The notes under the pieces were generated by a model that was given only the letters and a program-made list of their open reading frames with translations, was not told the DNA's origin and did not search any database. DNA of 64,000 bases, taken from positions 30,927,712-30,991,711 of the forward strand of contig NC_030679.2 of assembly GCF_000004195.4 (NCBI RefSeq), written 5' to 3'. Of this stretch, positions 34,560 to 45,570 are shown in pieces. Within the stretch, counting starts at the first letter, position 1, and every line of letters starts with the position of its first letter. Source of the stretch: Xenopus tropicalis. Its lineage: Eukaryota > Chordata > Amphibia > Anura > Pipidae. The translations under genes and the position numbers were made by a program.

Positions 34560-34780
34560 CATAAAACTCAATTGCATTGAGTTACAAACAGAGGAAGACG
34601 TTGCCATGGAAACTCTGTATTTATCTACCTAATTAAGGGGGGAAAGCAGCTCGCATATTGGATGGCAGAACGGTTTTGTTAGCCTGTATTTAACTGGCAG
34701 GTTGAGTGTCAAAATCAAATATGATTTCTGCTAATCACCTTCAGGTTATTAAAGGCAGAGGCTTGGGAGTGGGAAATGTG
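34560..34780. other. Possible regulatory block with RFX X-box
   Basis: GTTGCCATGGAAAC (34600-34613) is a near-perfect RFX X-box (consensus GTTRCCATGGYAAC, one difference). The next 150 bp include CAAATATGATTTCTGCTAAT and AGGTTATTAAAGGC in otherwise unique DNA. RFX factors act at ciliary and MHC class II promoters; no promoter or gene is visible here. Confidence 0.3.
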
Positions 34781-35769
34781 GAAAGAAGGGGGGGGCATTA
34801 AATACAGCAAGTGAAAGAATATGAAAGGTGAGAGTAGAAGACAGCGATTAGAGGAAAAGAAAAGAGAAGACAATAAGGATTACATGCAGAGAGGGACAAA
34901 GGAAAGTTTTCACAAAAGCCTACAATTACTGGCATGCCAGAGCATGTAGACATTTTTATTTGACATAATATTTTATTATCCATTTTTTGGGTGTTTGTTT
35001 AACAGTGACCATTTCTGATTCTTTTTCCCCATTAACGAGCTGTATGAATAGTTTTCTACAAGGCAAAGTTCAGTCTAATGCAAATATTGAGTCTAATGCA
35101 CAATTCTTTTCCTTTGTTTCCCCTTGTTACTGTGCTGTGTGAGTGAATCAGCTTTAGATCTGACGCAAGAACCCAACGTTCAGTCCAAGGTTACTTTAAT
35201 AAATATGAGAATGGGCATTTCCCAGAGTACATCAGGACAGGGGGCCAACCACCATTATATAAATGTACAATACATTTTGAATGAAGCTTCTCCCAGAAAC
35301 GGCAGAACCCATGTTTTTAATCATCTGGGATCTACATCATTTTTAATATTCTCCTTTTTTTCAGTTTAACTTTTTATTGGAACCAATTCCCAAGAATTCC
35401 TCCCAACATATAGATGCAGGGGACTACCGGGTTTTTTCTCAGTGTGCCGCTGGCCCAGCCCGACCATGACCATTTGTGTCAATTAACTTGTGGCATCATT
35501 TATAATTGGTGCTTAGTGATGCCATTTCTGTCACATGACTCACCAAAACTTGTGTATTATAATAATTCATGTACTCCCTTTTGTAAAATAGGAGGGAATG
35601 AGAGTTTAGAGTTCTGTGAACTGTATAAAAGCACTCACCTCCAGCCTTATGCCTTTATACGGTCCTTGGTGACTTATAATATCCTTATATTTTACAACAG
35701 GGACATTAGTCACTATTAACTTAATATATTTTATTGCTTGTTAGCGCAAAAATATTGCTGTGTGACAAA
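34781..35769. other. Single-copy DNA, no gene seen
   Basis: Nothing is recognised. Open frames are short, and none shows a domain. Confidence 0.45.
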
Positions 35770-35860
35770 TCAGGGCTGAAACTAGGTGTAGGCAGAAGAG
35801 GCACCTACCTAGGGTGCAGCAATAGGGAGACACCAGAGAGGTATTTCTTCTGCCAACTCC
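35770..35860. mobile_element. Fragment of the CAGGGC..GTAGGCAGAAGAGGC hAT family
   Basis: CAGGGCTGAAACTAGGTGTA and GGCAGAAGAGGCACC match, in reverse, the right half of the complete copy at 57069-57291. The other end is missing. Confidence 0.55.
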
Positions 35861-35904
35861 TAGTCCTAGTCAATTGGGGTTTTATTTATAAACACTACAG
35901 TTAA

Positions 35905-35998
35905 ACATCCCTGTTTTCTAACCTATAGGTCACTGTTCAAATCTAATAGCTGATTGATTGCAATGGGCAACATCACAGGTGATGTTTGTCTCAAGTGT
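35905..35998. mobile_element. Fragment of the GTGTAAG..CATCACAGGTGATG MITE
   Basis: TTTCTAACCTATAGGTCACT, TTCAAATCTAATAGCTGATT and ACATCACAGGTGATGTT match the interior of the element at 42281-42428. The next MITE starts just after it. Confidence 0.55.
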
Positions 35999-36000
35999 TA

Positions 36001-36311
36001 CAGGTATAGGACCCGTTATCCAAAATGCTCGGGACCAAGAGTATTCCGGATAAGGAGACTTGGATCTCCATACCTTAAGTCTAAAAAATCAATACAAACA
36101 TTAATTAAACCCAATAGGATTGTTTTGCATCCAATAAGGGTTAATTATACCTTAGTTGGGATCAATTACAAGGTACAGTTTTATTATTACAGAGAAAAAG
36201 GAAATCAGTTTTAAAATTCTGTATTATTTGATTCAAATGGAGTCTATGGGAGATGGGATTTCTGTAAATCTGAGCTTTCTGGATAATGGGTTTCTGGATA
36301 AGGGATACCTG
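36001..36311. mobile_element. Palindromic MITE, CAGGTATG family, copy 5 (TA TSD)
   Basis: It runs from CAGGTATAGGACCCGTTATC to AAGGGATACCTG, with TA on both sides (35999-36000 and 36312-36313). Confidence 0.9.
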
Positions 36312-36313
36312 TA

Positions 36314-36964
36314 ATAAATATACCCCTTGGGGTTCATTTTAGAAAGAAGCACAACTAATGTCCCTAGTGTGAATAACAGCTGGACACAACACAATGGGTA
36401 TGCTTTTTGTTTGTTTGTTTGTTTGTTTGTTTTACAATCCACCTTTGTTTTTCAGGTCTGTTGTCTAAAATACTATTTTCATCACAGTTTGAAATAGAGC
36501 ACTACATTAAATGAGGCAAACTGTTTCACTCTGCAATTAAAAAAGGAAACAGATTACAGAGCAACATCAGAAAAAAAATTCATGTGCATTAACCTCCAGT
36601 GTAAAATTGTGTTCATTTGTATCTAAAAGTGCATCCAGTCTGGCTGGGGAGAAGAGCTAGAGCTTATATAGTCACATGATCACACTAAAGCTTCTGTGTT
36701 TTTATGCATTAGACACAAAACCAGTGGTTGGATTTCCAAAACATACAGTCATTCTTCATCTTTTGGCTACTAGCCGGGTATGTTAGTGTCAGCATCACAG
36801 CTAGTGATGAAAAGGTAAATACAGAATCACACAGGCAAAGAATAGGCAGCTAAAAAGGATAAGTAAAAGACAACAGTGGTCAGAGAAGAGTGAAAATAAG
36901 TACAGAAATTAGAAAAAGTGAAACTCATAGTTGACTTTAAGCAGGCACAGAAAGGGCAGATAAA
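36314..36964. other. Single-copy DNA with GTTT microsatellite
   Basis: (GTTT)6 lies at 36409-36433. No gene is seen. Confidence 0.5.
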
Positions 36965-37540
36965 TAGCAATGTATAGAACAAAGCAGAAATTGAGACTGC
37001 ACTGAAGCAAAATTTCAGATGGAGAGCTTACACCATTTTTTATGCCAATGTACAACAAAAAAATCAACATTTCGGGGGGCACTCCCTCCCCAAAACATTT
37101 ATTTTTTGTGCTACATTGGCATAATAAATGGTGTAAGCTCTAGTGATGAGTGAATTTTTTCACGCATGGATTCGCAGCGAATTTCCGAATTTCACCATTG
37201 GCGAATTGTTTCACAAAACTTCCGTGAAAATTGGGCACGGAAAAATTTGGCACACGCCAAAATAATTTGTTGTGTGCAAATTTGTGTGCGGTCGTGTCAA
37301 AATTGGGCGTGGTTGCATCAAAAAGGGGGCGGACATGCAAAAAAGGACAGGCGGCAAAAAAACAACACAGGCAACCGAAAATACTTTTCGCAAATTTGTT
37401 GCCATTTCCCAAATTTTCTTGCCGTTTCCTAAATTTTATGGCGAAACGGGACAGATTCCCTTATCACTAGTAAGCTCCCCAGATGAAATTTTGCTTGAGT
37501 TCAGCCTCTTTATTTGCTTTGTTCTATGCATTGTTGGGGC
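36965..37540. mobile_element. Foldback element centred near 37074, split by a hAT MITE
   Basis: The left arm reads outward from the centre and contains GAGCTTACACCATTTTTTAT and AAGCAAAATTTCAGATGG. The right arm has ATAAATGGTGTAAGCTC (ending 37140) and, beyond the inserted hAT MITE, CCAGATGAAATTTTGCTTGA and TTGCTTTGTTCTATGCATTG. Removing 37141-37477 restores continuous inverted arms of about 110 bp. Outer tips are uncertain. Confidence 0.7.
37141..37469. mobile_element. hAT MITE, TAGTGATG family, copy 2 (8-bp TSD)
   Basis: TAGTGATGAGTGAATTTTTT opens it and TTATCACTA closes it. The exact 8-bp repeat GTAAGCTC flanks it (37133-37140 and 37470-37477). The duplicated bases come from the arm of the surrounding foldback. 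Confidence 0.9.
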
Positions 37541-37961
37541 GCTGCCATATGTTTAGGAGACTTTGCACCACAGAAAATTGCCTAAGGTGAGTGCAGCTGT
37601 GAAAACCAGATAAATAGCAAACCTGCTAACTTATACAAACAGGCAGACTGTGGGCTATTAAGGGGATAGTAAAAAAAAGAGTAAGAAAAACTAAGCATTG
37701 TAGGCAAATATGCAAACTATTGGCAACTATATATGGTATTATAAATATAGGGGATGAACAGGTAATTTTGCACACAAACAGGCAGAGAGCGACCAGCTAC
37801 AGAAGTGTGTAAGAAATATAAAGGAAGAAGAACATGGGGAGTAGCAGGAAAGCTGAGAACCTCGACCTGCTTTTAAAAATCCCAAAGGAATGAATAGAAA
37901 GTGGGTGCGTTTTGTCTGACACTTTGATAAATCTGCCCCTAAATGTTTTTAACTGTAGAGC
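37541..37961. other. Single-copy DNA with lone MITE end
   Basis: CACTTTGATAAATCTGCCCC (37920-37939) looks like the right end of another MITE whose left end is not visible. No gene is seen. Confidence 0.35.
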
Positions 37962-38250
37962 TTAAGACACATGGGTGGTTTGACCCCCGCTATAGTGTGT
38001 TGGAAAACAGTGGTCAGAACACCCTTGTTAACCTGTTACAGTAGCCGGCAGATTTCAAGGGAAGAATGTTTGCTAGCGCTAAATTTAGGCCTAATGACTA
38101 TTACATCCAGTAGCCATAGCAGAGTTGGATCTCTGCATGGGGTAAATACATCTTCTATAGTTGCCATGTTAGGGTCATTCGGAAAGGCTGAACTTGATGG
38201 GCTATTGTCTTTTTTTTAACCCAAATCAATTCAAAAACTATATGTAACAT
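37962..38250 (+). mobile_element. CR1-like LINE 3' end
   Basis: AAAGGCTGAACTTGATGGGC, TATTGTCTTTTTTTTAACCC and a tail with ATATGTAACATAATATG match the minus-strand LINE at 52235-52660, in the opposite orientation. Only the non-coding 3' part is recognisable. Confidence 0.6.
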
Positions 38251-38263
38251 AATATGTGCCTCA

Positions 38264-38482
38264 CTAGGGGAATCTCCTAGTTGTTGGGTACAAGGATCCA
38301 CCAGGTATAATGATTTTTTCTTTTACTAAGGGCATTTTTTTGTATTTTAGGCCTCCACTTTGAGTCTGGTAGTCTAGGGTAAGTATTCCTCCTTTATCAC
38401 TAATCCTTAGCTTTGAATCCTTGTCAGCACTGGCTGCTAAAGTCAAAGCAAAAGGATCCTGTGCAGTTTTGTTTCTGTACAT
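38264..38482 (-). pseudogene. Possible reverse-transcriptase relic
   Basis: A 72-residue frame on the minus strand contains Ser-Asp-Lys-Gly-Gly-Ile-Leu-Thr-Leu-Asp, similar to the (P/S)ADKGG..(V/L)(V/L)xD motif of several eukaryotic retroelement polymerases. Nothing else of a polymerase is visible around it, and a chance match is quite possible. Confidence 0.25.
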
Positions 38483-39203
38483 ACAGAGGAGGTACGGGAT
38501 GCCCAGGAGGACACTCAGCAGGTCTCAGTCTGTGTTCTATTAACACACAGGAAGATTAATGACAGACACTGTCTGGTATAAGAAAATTGTAAGAGACAGG
38601 AGCCTCAGCGTGTAACAATTCTCAGATATGAGTGAGAAAAATAAAATACATGCTCCACTTTATACTTTGATCAGTGGCCACTTCATATATAGCAGATAAA
38701 CATATGGCTGATTGCTGTTATACCTCCCTCCCCACCTTATAATCACTTTCTCTATCTACTTTTTCTTCTTTTCCGATATCATGCTCAGCCAGGCTCCATC
38801 TGCTTCTTATTATCTGTAACTTGCAGCAGAGAGGAAAAAAGCGGGAGATGAGGCAGAGTCTTAAAGAAAAATTATTGTAAAATTTCTTTTGTGCCTTTAA
38901 TTTTTGTGTCCTGTGGAGAAGTTGAAAACTGCTTTTCAAATAAATGATGTGATTTTTAGTTTCGTACTATGCGGTAAGGCCTTGGCACTGGTTGACAACA
39001 CTAAAGTTCTCAGTGGCAGATTAGGAACAAGTCTTGTAAAGTAAAATGGCAAAATGTGTCCCTAGTCTGATACCTGCTAGCAAACAATCAGACACTGACA
39101 TTATTCTCTCTGCACTTTGCTGATCATGGCTACCTGCTGATTGGTTGCAGTGGTTTTGCCCATGTTACTACACAAGCCCTTGACTCCCGTTAGCCTTGTG
39201 TCA
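38483..39203. other. Single-copy DNA
   Basis: No gene is seen. TGCTGATTGGTTGCAGTGG near 39136 recalls one arm of the CCAGGAGCAGTAA MITE family but is too short to assign. Confidence 0.4.
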
Positions 39204-39470
39204 TGTATGTGTGTATGTATGTATGTATGTCTTTATTTATAAATCGCTACTTATGTACGCAGCGCTGTACAGTAGAATACATTAATACAAACAGGGGGGT
39301 ATTAAGATAATAGATAAATACAAAGTACAACAATAAATACAGATAGATACAAGCTAAATACAGTTGCAAGAAGTTAAGAGTCAAAGACACAAGAGGATGG
39401 AAGGATGGAGGTCCCTGCCCTGTAGAGCTTACAATCCATATGGGAGGGTATAGGTTGTCAGGTTGCCAGC
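39204..39470. repeat. TATG microsatellite plus interspersed repeat
   Basis: A TATG-type run (39204-39231) leads into CTTTATTTATAAATCGCTAC, ACGCAGCGCTGTACAGTAGA and, at the far end, GGTCCCTGCCCTGTAGAGCT. I remember this sequence as a common frog interspersed repeat; class not determined. Confidence 0.6.
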
Positions 39471-39514
39471 CCTATTCACACAGACAAGTCAGGCATTGTA
39501 AGCAAGCTCTAACT

Positions 39515-39757
39515 CAGGGGTCCCCAACTTTTTTCCCCATGAGCGACATTTAAATTTAAAAAAGTGGGAGAGCAACCCATGCATGAAAAATGTTCATAGG
39601 GGTTGATCAATAAGGGGTGTGATTGATTATTTGGTAGCCCAGTGTGGCAGACTACACATGACTCAAAAATAAGGACCTGCTTTTAGGCCACAGGGGGCAA
39701 CATCAAAGATGCTGGTGAGTAACATATTGCTCTTGAGCCACTGGTTGGGAATCACTG
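39515..39757 (-). mobile_element. hAT MITE, CAGTGATCCCCAACC family, inverted copy
   Basis: It begins CAGGGGTCCCCAACTTTTTT and ends CCACTGGTTGGGAATCACTG, the reverse of copies at 28740 and 57863. Flanks CTCTAACT (39507-39514) and CTCTGACC (39758-39765) match at 6 of 8 positions, an aged hAT duplication. Confidence 0.8.
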
Positions 39758-39765
39758 CTCTGACC

Positions 39766-40143
39766 AATGCTAAACACAATCAAACTCTAGTGTAGCCATT
39801 TGACTAGAAGGCTCTAGACTAGGTGCATCTTACAATCACAAATAAATGCTGGGAGCATGATTGACTGCAGTGCCAGGGGACCACCAGAAAACCTTAGACC
39901 ATAGGCCCACTCTCCATAATATTGGTCCTCCTGTCTTTGCTCACCTTCTTTGACCACCTTCTTTACATACTATATCCTTCCCTCCATTTCAGTTTTGGAA
40001 ATACAAGGTGATACATAGCATAAATACACATTTGTGCACAAAAAAATCCCCAGTTAGAGAGGTGATTGCAGTTTAGTAAACTAGTTCTGGTGGGTATTAT
40101 TTTATGTTCATTTTGTCAAATGTCATTATCATGCTCTCTCATA
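39766..40143. other. Single-copy DNA
   Basis: Nothing recognised. Confidence 0.4.
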
Positions 40144-40478
40144 TTAAAGGAGAACTAACACCTAAAAATGAATATGGCTTAAAATACCATGTTTTATATA
40201 TTGAACTTATTGCTTTAGCCTAAAGATTCAGCATATCAGTAGTAGTAATGATTCAGGCCTTCATAGTTGTGCACAGGAGGGTGTCAGTGACACTAACATG
40301 CTCAGTATGCTCTGGGCAGCTGTGGATGCTCTAAGCTTAGGGGTCGTAGGAAATCATCAAACAGAAAATTAGATTAGTTTGTCATAGAGGGTGATGCTAG
40401 AGGGCTGATTATTAATTTCCAATGCTAATTGCACTGGTTTTGGAGCTGCCATTTACTTCTAATTTGTCTTATGTACTA
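40144..40478. mobile_element. Half of a TTAA-type MITE (TTAAAGGAGAACTAA family)
   Basis: TTAA opens at 40144, followed by AGGAGAACTAACACCTAAAA. The family segments GGGTGTCAGTGACACTAACA, AAGCTTAGGGGTCGTAGG and CTAATTGCACTGGTTTTGG follow. The other half is missing; copy 6 of the CAGGTATG MITE begins where it stops. Confidence 0.65.
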
Positions 40479-40765
40479 CAGGTATCGGACCCCTTATCCG
40501 GAAACCCATTATCCAGAAAGCTCCGAATTATGGAAAGCCTGTCTCCCATAGACTCCATAATAATTACAGTAAATAATTAGGATTTTTAAAATTGAATTCC
40601 TTTTTCTCTGTAATAATAAAACAGTACCTTGTATTTGATCCCAACTAAGATATAATTAATCCTTATTGGATGCAAAACAACCCTTTTGGATTTAATTAAT
40701 ATTTTATTGTTTTTTTAGTAGACTTAAGGTATGAAGATCCAAATTGCGGAAAGACTTTTCTCCTA
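40479..40765. mobile_element. CAGGTATG-family MITE, copy 6, right end missing
   Basis: CAGGTATCGGACCCCTTATC follows a TA at 40477-40478. Homology stops near ATTGCGGAAAGACTTTTC, before the right terminal repeat. Confidence 0.8.
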
Positions 40766-40778
40766 CACTGAGAATTAT

Positions 40779-40912
40779 TGTTAGGCTGCTGTAAGATGCC
40801 ATAGAAAGTCACTATTTATTGGGCTGGTGGGGGGCTGTTTGGGCCTATGTATACTTAGAATGGCAGGGCCTAGTTTCTGAATCCCAGTCCAGGCCTGGCT
40901 GCTGTCTCTGCT
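40779..40912. mobile_element. CTGCTGTAAGATGCC-family repeat, fragment
   Basis: It contains GGCTGCTGTAAGATGCCATA and CTGTTTGGGCCTATG, and ends CCCAGTCCAGGCCTGG, the terminal motif of the family. It directly follows the truncated MITE. Confidence 0.7.
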
Positions 40913-41126
40913 TGTTCTGCAGTAGGCGAAGTATTGCTATCTCATATAAGTTTTTAGTTCAGCTAAAGTGCACCCTTCACATTTTTTCACATGCTTCATT
41001 AGAAAGGATATTTTAACCACTGTTATGTTACACCTAAAATAAGCTTAGTACTCTTTTTCTCTCCCACCAATATAACTGATGTGCAATTTAATCCTAAACA
41101 AACAGGGCCCAATCTTTATTTTATAG

Positions 41127-41306
41127 CAGATGTGTCCAATTCCAGGGCTTAAGGGCCTTCATATAGGCTTATTATTAGTTTTACTCACAGTTAATGACAG
41201 GTGCGTTGGTCAGTGTTGCTGACTCACTAATAACCTACCCGATCTGTAGCAGATACTAAATCTTGGCCTGCTGTTGGCCCATGAGCCCTTTATTTGGACA
41301 TTCCTG
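41127..41306. mobile_element. hAT-like MITE with TGTCCAA ends
   Basis: The ends CAGATGTGTCCAAT and ATTTGGACATTCCTG are imperfect inverses. Flanks TTTTATAG (41119-41126) and CTTTATAG (41307-41314) agree at 7 of 8 positions. Confidence 0.65.
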
Positions 41307-41314
41307 CTTTATAG

Positions 41315-41970
41315 GATGCCCTGATTACCACAAGGTAGCCAATTAAATTGTTTATTTGTTAACAAGATGTAATATTATGAGCGGTTGTGTGCATGGCACC
41401 ATTAATAGTACAATCCTAATGCCTTTTTTTTCTTCCCTTTAGTGATCTCTGGAGAGCTGTTCAAAGCTTATTAGCAAAAGGTGTCCAATTAGGTAGACAT
41501 ATTACAATTATTTTCCTGAGCAAGTCCAAATCAAAATGGCTGCCTCATGGTAGAAAAGAAATTTCCTTAAAATACAGATTATAATACTTTATATAGTTAA
41601 AGGGCCAGTAATACCGCAGTGTGAAAACATTTTTTTTAATTTAAAGTTTGTTACTGTTATGTCTATATATTACACATACAGCATGCTGTGAAGATTCAAG
41701 TTTATTCATTGTACAGTTCCAATTTTTTTCTCTGCTTTCTCTATCGTGCTAGTCCTCTCACTTCCTGTTCCTGCCTTCTCGCCCAGCCTGCCTCTTTCCC
41801 TAAAGGTATAATGTAGCTTAAACATGGAGATACTACTGTAACTGTTCACCCATCACCTACAAATGCCCAATTATATATGAGAGGTTTCCGTTCCATAGTT
41901 CTGTGAGCCATATTTAGCATCTGACTCTTTATATCTACCTGTGTAAGAATTAAAACCAGTGTAATTCTGA
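41315..41970. other. Single-copy DNA
   Basis: TTAAAGGGCCAGTAATACC (41599) and CCCTAAAGG (41800) may be a degraded TTAA element; the interior is not recognised. No gene. Confidence 0.3.
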
Positions 41971-41972
41971 TA

Positions 41973-42278
41973 GGGTTGCCATTTTTTAATAATAATTGCG
42001 CCAGTAGGGACTGGGGCTGGGCCTGCAAGGGGGCGTGCTGTGATGTTAATGGGCAAAGCTATAATCTCACAGTGTGGAGTCATGAAGTCCAGAGGGCATA
42101 GTCCGATCGGCTGTCGGTTTGGTGAGCTAGGGAGGGCAGAAAGGGGCAGATTAGAGGCAGGCCAGGGGTGGATTGAGTTGTTACAAATGTACAAGTATAT
42201 TGCCAGTAAATTTGTAACAGTGGCCTTGCCCGTTTATTTAAAGGCTAGGGCTGTGAGATACCGGCCAGGTGGCAACTC
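41973..42278. mobile_element. MITE with GGGTTGCCA ends (TA flanks)
   Basis: GGGTTGCCATTTTT opens it and ACCGGCCAGGTGGCAACTC closes it. TA lies on both sides (41971-41972 and 42279-42280). The right TA is shared with the next element. Confidence 0.55.
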
Positions 42279-42280
42279 TA

Positions 42281-42428
42281 AGGGGCATATTTATGAAAGT
42301 GTGTAAGTCAACATCACCGGTGATGTTGCCATAGTGACCAATAAGATCTTTGCTTTTGTTTTCTAACTTGTAGGTGACCATTCAAATCTAATTGATGATG
42401 GCTTACACACTATAAAAAATATTCCCCT
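42281..42428. mobile_element. MITE with AGGGGCATATTTATG ends (TA TSD)
   Basis: The ends AGGGGCATATTTATGAAAGT and ATAAAAAATATTCCCCT pair imperfectly and are followed inward by GTGTGTAAG/CTTACACAC. TA flanks at 42279-42280 and 42429-42430. The interior holds ACATCACCGGTGATGTTG. Confidence 0.7.
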
Positions 42429-42430
42429 TA

Positions 42431-44311
42431 AGTATTGCATGATTGGGCTAAGATTAAGATACAGTAAATGCCTTAGAACAGATTTCACATGGAAAGACAG
42501 AGGGCAGTATAAATGCAGAAACTTTACTCTCGTTTGGTACAATATACTTATTATGATTATACAAATTCCTTTTTAGAGAGCTAGACATATATATATATAT
42601 GAATATTATTAGCTGCTTCTTGTTGCTGGTTTGTGTGTGTTTCCTCATATGTCTTAAATCCAGCCAGGGGTTGTTACAGGGGGTTGATCTGTAATGTAGG
42701 ATTAGCTTATGTGAGCACTAGCATCTGCAATAGGTCACTTGAGGAGCATGAGATTGGATTAGATAGTTAGCAGAGCAGTCAGAGACTTCAGAGAATAGAG
42801 CAAGGTTAGTACACAATATATCACCTGCCATTGTAAGGACTTAACTACATAGGCTCAGGAACCGAGAGATCCCAAGAGAAGCACCACTCTGGGGACTCTA
42901 CATGTGAATACTACCACTGGCTGTAACTAATACCCTTCCAGGGCCCATGTCATTAGGGAAGTACATATATTAATTGCTAAGAATATACTGTAGTATCAGT
43001 GTGTAAACCGTTCCTCCAATTCTACAGCGAGGACCCACTCCTTTTATAAGAATTCAAATTGAAATTTTAACAATTTTTATCTTATTTAGAGTTACCATTT
43101 CCTATTTCTGTAGAGGAACTGCTCGTTTCTGTGGGGAAAAGTAAAGAAGAGAAGGCAGCAGCCATTTCCCCCTTTGTCCCTGGTTTAAGAGAGTTTTAGT
43201 TATCGAAAGTACATTGAAAACATATCTCCATAACCCAGAAATATCTTCATCGAGGCCAGGGGATGAGCACCACCCTCTGTCTGATTGTGTATCTGCCAGT
43301 CAAAAAAACCTACATGGCTTCAATCCATTTTAGATGCTAACATACTGCTTTATTGCTGGGGCTTCCTAAATTTAAAACACAGCAAATAAATACATCAATA
43401 TAAGAAAACTAAAAGTGACACAAGGGCCGCCATTACTAATAAAGCAAATGGGTGAGCAGCATTGTTTGTTTTTTATTATTAATTATCCCTAGTAAAGTTG
43501 TATATCACCATATTTCAGCTGCGAAAGAAACCCAAAAGGAACAGATTTGCTCAGCTACACCCAGTTTGTTTTGCTAACCTACGTGATATCAGAATCTTGC
43601 AGCAGTGCAGCCTCAGTCTGTTGCTAGAAAGTGTTCATTCCCCTAAATAAAACGTGTTGTGCTGTATTGGATTAGGAGAACTGTGAATTGTTTTCAAAAC
43701 ATGTATGGTGTTTTTTTTTGCTGCAATTCTTTACATTATATTTCTTTAAAAATAGTTTAGTTATGTATTCATTTGGCTCATTGCTCCTGTTGCAATCTGT
43801 TCCTGGATCTGTCCATATGTCTGCAAAAAAAAAATCACAAAAGAAAGACATCCTTCCAAATTTAGGAAGTCATAACCAAAGACTGGAGTATTAATGCGCC
43901 ATCATCGAGCTAAGGCTATCTATATCATCACAGACCTTCTTAACCTTAAATCAATTTTGCAGCACTTTCATAAAAAAGTTAGATTATTGGATTCTTCCAT
44001 CTTATTAAAATGGTCAGGACTGGATTTCCTTTTATTATCTTGTAGGCTGCCTTCCTTTACACCTTCACCCCTAGGGTAATTAGCTGACCCGTGACCCTGC
44101 CTTCTTTTATCAGGAGATAATACTCTAAATGCTGCAATATTATTTTGTATAGAAGGTGCATAACCCGTTCATGTGATATTTTAAACTCTGGCAGGATTGA
44201 ATAACAGCTACAAAGTTTACTCCAGTTCTAGTATTTGCCAATTAGTGGTCTATCTTTAAATGATCTATCTTGTAAGCAAACAACTGATTGGTTGATTGGG
44301 TTACTAGGCTT
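42431..44311. other. 1.9 kb single-copy DNA, no gene seen
   Basis: A short AT microsatellite is at about 42587-42601. No exon, RNA gene or known repeat is recognised. Confidence 0.45.
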
Positions 44312-44314
44312 TTA

Positions 44315-44619
44315 GGACCATGGTAGACGGGGAGTTTAGTCGCCCGTGACAAATCTCCCTTGTTGCGGGCGACTAATCTCACCGATATGCCATCCCACCG
44401 ACTAAATGTAAATCGCCGGTGGGATGGCATATGCGGTGCCACGATTTCCCGAAATCGCAGAAGTTTCCTCTCAAGGCAACTTTCATGATCGCGGCGCAGC
44501 ATATGCCATCCCACCGGTGATTTACATTCTAGCCGGTGGGATGGCATATCGGGGAGATTAGTTGCCTGCAACAAGGGAGATTTGTCATGGGTGACTAATC
44601 TCCCCATCTACCACGACCC
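44315..44619. mobile_element. Palindromic MITE with GACTAATCTC arms (TTA TSD)
   Basis: GGACCATGGTAGACGGGGAG opens it and CTCCCCATCTACCACGACCC is its near inverse at the right end (after ..GACTAAT). TTA flanks at 44312-44314 and 44620-44622. Inner arms hold GGTGGGATGGCATAT and ATATGCCATCCCACC. A diverged copy lies at 60300-60611. Confidence 0.85.
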
Positions 44620-44721
44620 TTACAGTCATGTTCATAACATATCATAGTATTACATTCCCTTTGATAAAATGCAAACTGGGCATTTCCTTTTTAAATCCTT
44701 AAGGCCAATGACACCTGAGGA

Positions 44722-45162
44722 GATTAGTTGCTCCACAAATAGTCTCCTCTATTGGTGGCGACTAATCTAATTAGTTGCTCCACAATTAGTCTCCTCTAGT
44801 GGTGGCGACTAATCTAATTAGCTGCTCCACAATTAAGGTGCCCATACACCTTAAGATCACCTACGGGTGGGCGATATCGGGAGAATCCAGGCTAATTCGT
44901 GGCCAAACAATGCAATCCCCAATCCGACTAGATTGTTTAACCTGCCCGATCAAGATCTGGATGATTTCAGGCCAGATATCGGTTGGGCAGGCCCGTCGGT
45001 AGTGCCCATACACGGGCCGATTAGCTGCCAAATAGGTCTAAGGGACCGATATCGGCAGCTAGAATCGGCCTGTGTATGGGGACCTTTAGTCTCCTCTAGT
45101 GGTGGCGACTAATCTAATTAGTTGCTCCACAATTAGTCTTCTCTAGTGGTGGCGACTAATTG
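44722..45162. repeat. Four 47-bp tandem units, one split by a MITE
   Basis: The unit contains GTTGCTCCACAATTAGTCTC, CTCTAGTGGTGGCGACTAAT and CTAATTA. Units 1, 2 and 4 are intact; unit 3 holds the insertion at 44836-45085. The unit resembles the arm ends of the GACTAATCTC MITE next door and may derive from it. Confidence 0.85.
44836..45085. mobile_element. Palindromic MITE, AGGTGCCCATACAC family (TTA TSD)
   Basis: AGGTGCCCATACACC and TGTGTATGGGGACCT are the ends. TTA flanks at 44833-44835 and 45086-45088. The neighbouring tandem units give the empty site (ACAATTAGTCTCC), proving the 3-bp duplication. The interior has GATATCGG/CCGATATC words. A related truncated copy is at 57382. Confidence 0.9.
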
Positions 45163-45164
45163 CC

Positions 45165-45570
45165 TTGAATGCTTTCCTACTGGCGAGATTGTAAATAGCC
45201 AGTAGAAAAACATAAGAGTCTGGCTCTCCGAAATTGCCAAATGTTCCCTCAGCAATTTTAGGTGACTTTGGAAAGCCGAAGCAGCACATATGTTTTTCTA
45301 CTGGTAATTTCCATTTTTCAACATTGGTCGTTGAGTCGATCGGCAAGGTTAGAACATTTCGGCCGGCTAACGAAAAAATCTGTGCGTGTATTGTGTTTTG
45401 GACAATATCCTTGGGGGACCTACAATGGAAGTTACTTTCGTACGGTTGGTGTCTGCCAACTATTTCATGTTCAGGACATCCTCCGATTTGTATTTTAAGG
45501 GCTTTATCCTACAATTTCAGTCTGAATGTAAGTTTCAGATCGTTGCATTTAAATGTTAAACCTATTTTAT
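45165..45570. repeat. Unclassified CpG-containing repeat-like segment
   Basis: An imperfect hairpin (CCAGTAGAAAAACATA near 45200 against CATATGTTTTTCTACTGG near 45288) is followed by GTTGAGTCGATCGGCAAGGT and ATTTCGGCCGGCTAACG. I remember similar words from frog repeats, but the ends are not found here. Confidence 0.4.

Noticed and set aside
44722..45162. Regular repeats suggesting CRISPR
   Set aside because: The units are contiguous tandem copies without spacers, in vertebrate DNA; the same holds for the other arrays.
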